In this document: in pieces, positions 61,246-64,000 of the stretch | Layout: the number at the start of each line of letters is the position of its first letter | How positions within the stretch are numbered: the first letter of the stretch is position 1 | Source: Hirschia maritima DSM 19733 | GTDB taxonomy: Bacteria > Pseudomonadota > Alphaproteobacteria > Caulobacterales > Hyphomonadaceae | Direction of reading: 5' to 3' | Assembly (NCBI RefSeq): GCF_000378345.1 | Contig: NZ_KB899548.1 | Location: 62,001 to 126,000, forward strand | DNA length: 64,000 nt | Made by a program: the position numbers and the translations under genes | Notes under the pieces: model-generated | The model's input: only the letters and a program-made list of their open reading frames with translations | What the model was told of the DNA's origin: nothing | Database searches by the model: none

Positions 61246-62031
61246 ATGACTGAAGAAAATTCCAAATCAGAGAGCAAGAATTGGCCAATTATATGGGCGA
61301 TTTGTGCTGTGTTTATTGTTTTGCTGGTCTGTGGATTGAATTGGTATTTTCTACAAAATGGCGACGAGAACCGTGGAACATTTGGAGATATGTTTGGTGT
61401 GTCCAATGCTATTTTCTCCGGGCTAGCGCTTGCTGGTTTGATTTACGCGATCATTCAACAGCAAGAGCAATTGAGCATTGCTAGAGAAGATTTAGAGCGC
61501 ACTAAAAGTCTTTCACAAGAGCAATCTGATCATATTCGGAAACAGAATGAATTAGCGTTGAAGAGAGATGCCGAAAGTACATTTTTTCAAATGTTGTCCA
61601 CTATTGATACAATAGAGGCGGGATTAAAATTTCATACGAGGTTTGGTGGTGATTTAACACAAGTTGAAGGTGCTAATGCATTAGACAATGTCTATGATCG
61701 TTCGAGTTGTCACTCGATAAATTTGAATACGTTTGATTGGAAGATTAGCGGAGAAATTGATATCTTGCCATTAATGCAGATTTTGGCGAGTTCGGTATTA
61801 TATGCGGATGAAAATTTCAAAGGAAATACCAAGTTTGTTGATTTATGCAGTGCAACTGCAAGTCAAAACAAATTGGTGTTGTTTGGGCTATACGCATTAT
61901 GGGATAAAAATGAGCATTTGATTGAAATTATAGAAAAAACACATTTTCTAAAGAGGCTTCCAGAAACAGGGGACAATTACATTAAGTATGTTAGAAAACA
62001 TTTCTCAGTTGAAGCTTTCGAATGCAAATAA
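61246..62031 (+). CDS. putative phage abortive infection protein (putAbiC-like)
   Basis: This 261-residue protein has two N-terminal membrane helices (about 13-34 and 50-70) separated by ENRGTFGDMFGVSNAIFSGL. That stretch matches my memory of the putAbiC family (PF16872). A coiled coil follows (about 72-105, QQQEQLSIAREDLERTKSL), leading to a cytoplasmic helical domain with ESTFFQMLSTID. Family members are thought to abort phage infection, but the mechanism is unclear. Base composition is more AT-rich than its neighbours, and it sits between a palindrome cluster and groEL, suggesting acquisition. The ATG is preceded by a run of eight G residues that acts as the Shine-Dalgarno. Confidence 0.72.
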   Translation: MTEENSKSESKNWPIIWAICAVFIVLLVCGLNWYFLQNGDENRGTFGDMFGVSNAIFSGLALAGLIYAIIQQQEQLSIAREDLERTKSLSQEQSDHIRKQNELALKRDAESTFFQMLSTIDTIEAGLKFHTRFGGDLTQVEGANALDNVYDRSSCHSINLNTFDWKISGEIDILPLMQILASSVLYADENFKGNTKFVDLCSATASQNKLVLFGLYALWDKNEHLIEIIEKTHFLKRLPETGDNYIKYVRKHFSVEAFECK

Positions 62032-62033
62032 TC

Positions 62034-62072
62034 AAAAAACCGGCCTCCAATTAAGGAGACCGGTTTCTTTTT
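62034..62072. terminator. bidirectional terminator between putAbiC-like gene and groEL
   Basis: AAACCGGCCTCC (62037-62048) pairs with GGAGACCGGTTT (62055-62066) with one mismatch around AATTAA. On the plus strand CTTTTTG follows; on the minus strand a T-run follows. It serves both convergent genes. Confidence 0.88.
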
Positions 62073-62101
62073 GTCTGGTTAGACGTTGGTTAGCGTTGAG
62101 C

Positions 62102-63772
<1,671 letters not shown>

Positions 63773-63838
63773 TTAATTTGAAAAATTGGAAAATCTGAAA
63801 GTAGAAAAAGAGAGTAGGGAGCCAAATGGCTGCGCGTC

Positions 63839-64000
63839 TTACTCAACGATTCCCATGATGTCAGATTCTTTCATGATGATTAGCTCTTCGCCATCAACAG
63901 TAACTTCTGTACCGCCCCATTTAGCGAAAAGAACGCGGTCACCAGGCTTAACTTCAAGAGCTACACGCTCGTTGTCGTCACCGATAGCACCGTTACCAAC
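63839..64000 (-). CDS. groES: co-chaperonin GroES (partial, C-terminal part)
   Basis: The C-terminal 53 residues and stop of GroES are present; the gene continues beyond the window end. The typical ending [20 protein letters not shown] followed by [15 protein letters not shown] is recognisable. It lies 78 bases upstream of groEL on the same strand, forming the usual groESL operon. GroES caps the GroEL ring. Confidence 0.95.
   Translation of the reverse strand, partial: VGNGAIGDDNERVALEVKPGDRVLFAKWGGTEVTVDGEELIIMKESDIMGIVE

Overview
The window looks like chromosomal DNA of a marine or aquatic alphaproteobacterium, most likely a stalked or budding member of the Hyphomonadaceae (a Hirschia-like genome). 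This is inferred from a large PodJ-like polarity protein, an UrcA-family protein, a SapC protein, a HisZ/HisG pair, a divergent HisRS, a TIGR02186/TSUP pair, a DUF4197 lipoprotein and moderate G+C (low to mid 40s by eye). No rRNA, tRNA, CRISPR array, integrase, transposase or prophage gene was seen. Most of the window reads as core chromosome with short operons and many convergent pairs that share bidirectional terminators.

Layout. 0.2-8.6 kb: recQ, an alpha/beta hydrolase, a lipoprotein-like M48 protease, then a divergent phosphatase pair (Tat-type PhoX and a PhoA-type lipoprotein) whose 230-bp intergenic region holds two Pho-box-like sites facing opposite ways, and a DUF6498 membrane protein. 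8.6-18 kb: a tandem pair of receiver-domain proteins with a shared YIGPCRRRK motif, mscS with a small membrane protein, a trypsin-like lipoprotein, an alpha carbonic anhydrase, an aspartoacylase-like enzyme, and the translationally coupled TSUP exporter/TIGR02186 pair. 18-22 kb: the 1343-residue PodJ-like protein. 22.4-28.3 kb: a beta-oxidation operon (MerR regulator, acyl-CoA dehydrogenase, thiolase, FadB/FadJ-type bifunctional enzyme), with a 19-bp-spacer MerR-type promoter at the front and a strong terminator at the end.

28-45 kb: a mixed region with a universal stress protein, lipoproteins, a Pro/Glu-rich protein, an orphan C5 DNA methyltransferase, a fatty acid hydroxylase-type membrane enzyme, a CXXS redoxin lipoprotein, a GST, a VanX-type dipeptidase, a DUF4197/hydrolase pair, a LysR/UrcA divergent pair and a double-hotdog thioesterase. 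45-53 kb: a Zur-like regulator, OmpW, a DUF885 lipoprotein, SapC and a DsbD/ScsB-type membrane thiol reductase. 53.7-57.3 kb: the overlapping hisS-hisZ-hisG operon. It is followed by what looks like an unannotated small RNA gene with its own promoter, a GGGGAG-loop hairpin and a terminator. 57.6-64 kb: a chemoreceptor, a dienelactone hydrolase, a cluster of intergenic palindromes, a putative phage abortive infection (putAbiC-like) membrane protein, then groEL and the 3' part of groES, which runs off the window.

The most interesting items are the sRNA candidate after hisG, the palindrome cluster with compensated arm changes beside the putAbiC-like gene (which has a G8 run at its ribosome binding site), the receiver pair with one degenerate member, the opposed Pho boxes, and a structured ompW-zur intergenic region. 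No clear multi-gene undescribed system was found. All family names come from reading motifs and have not been checked by database search.
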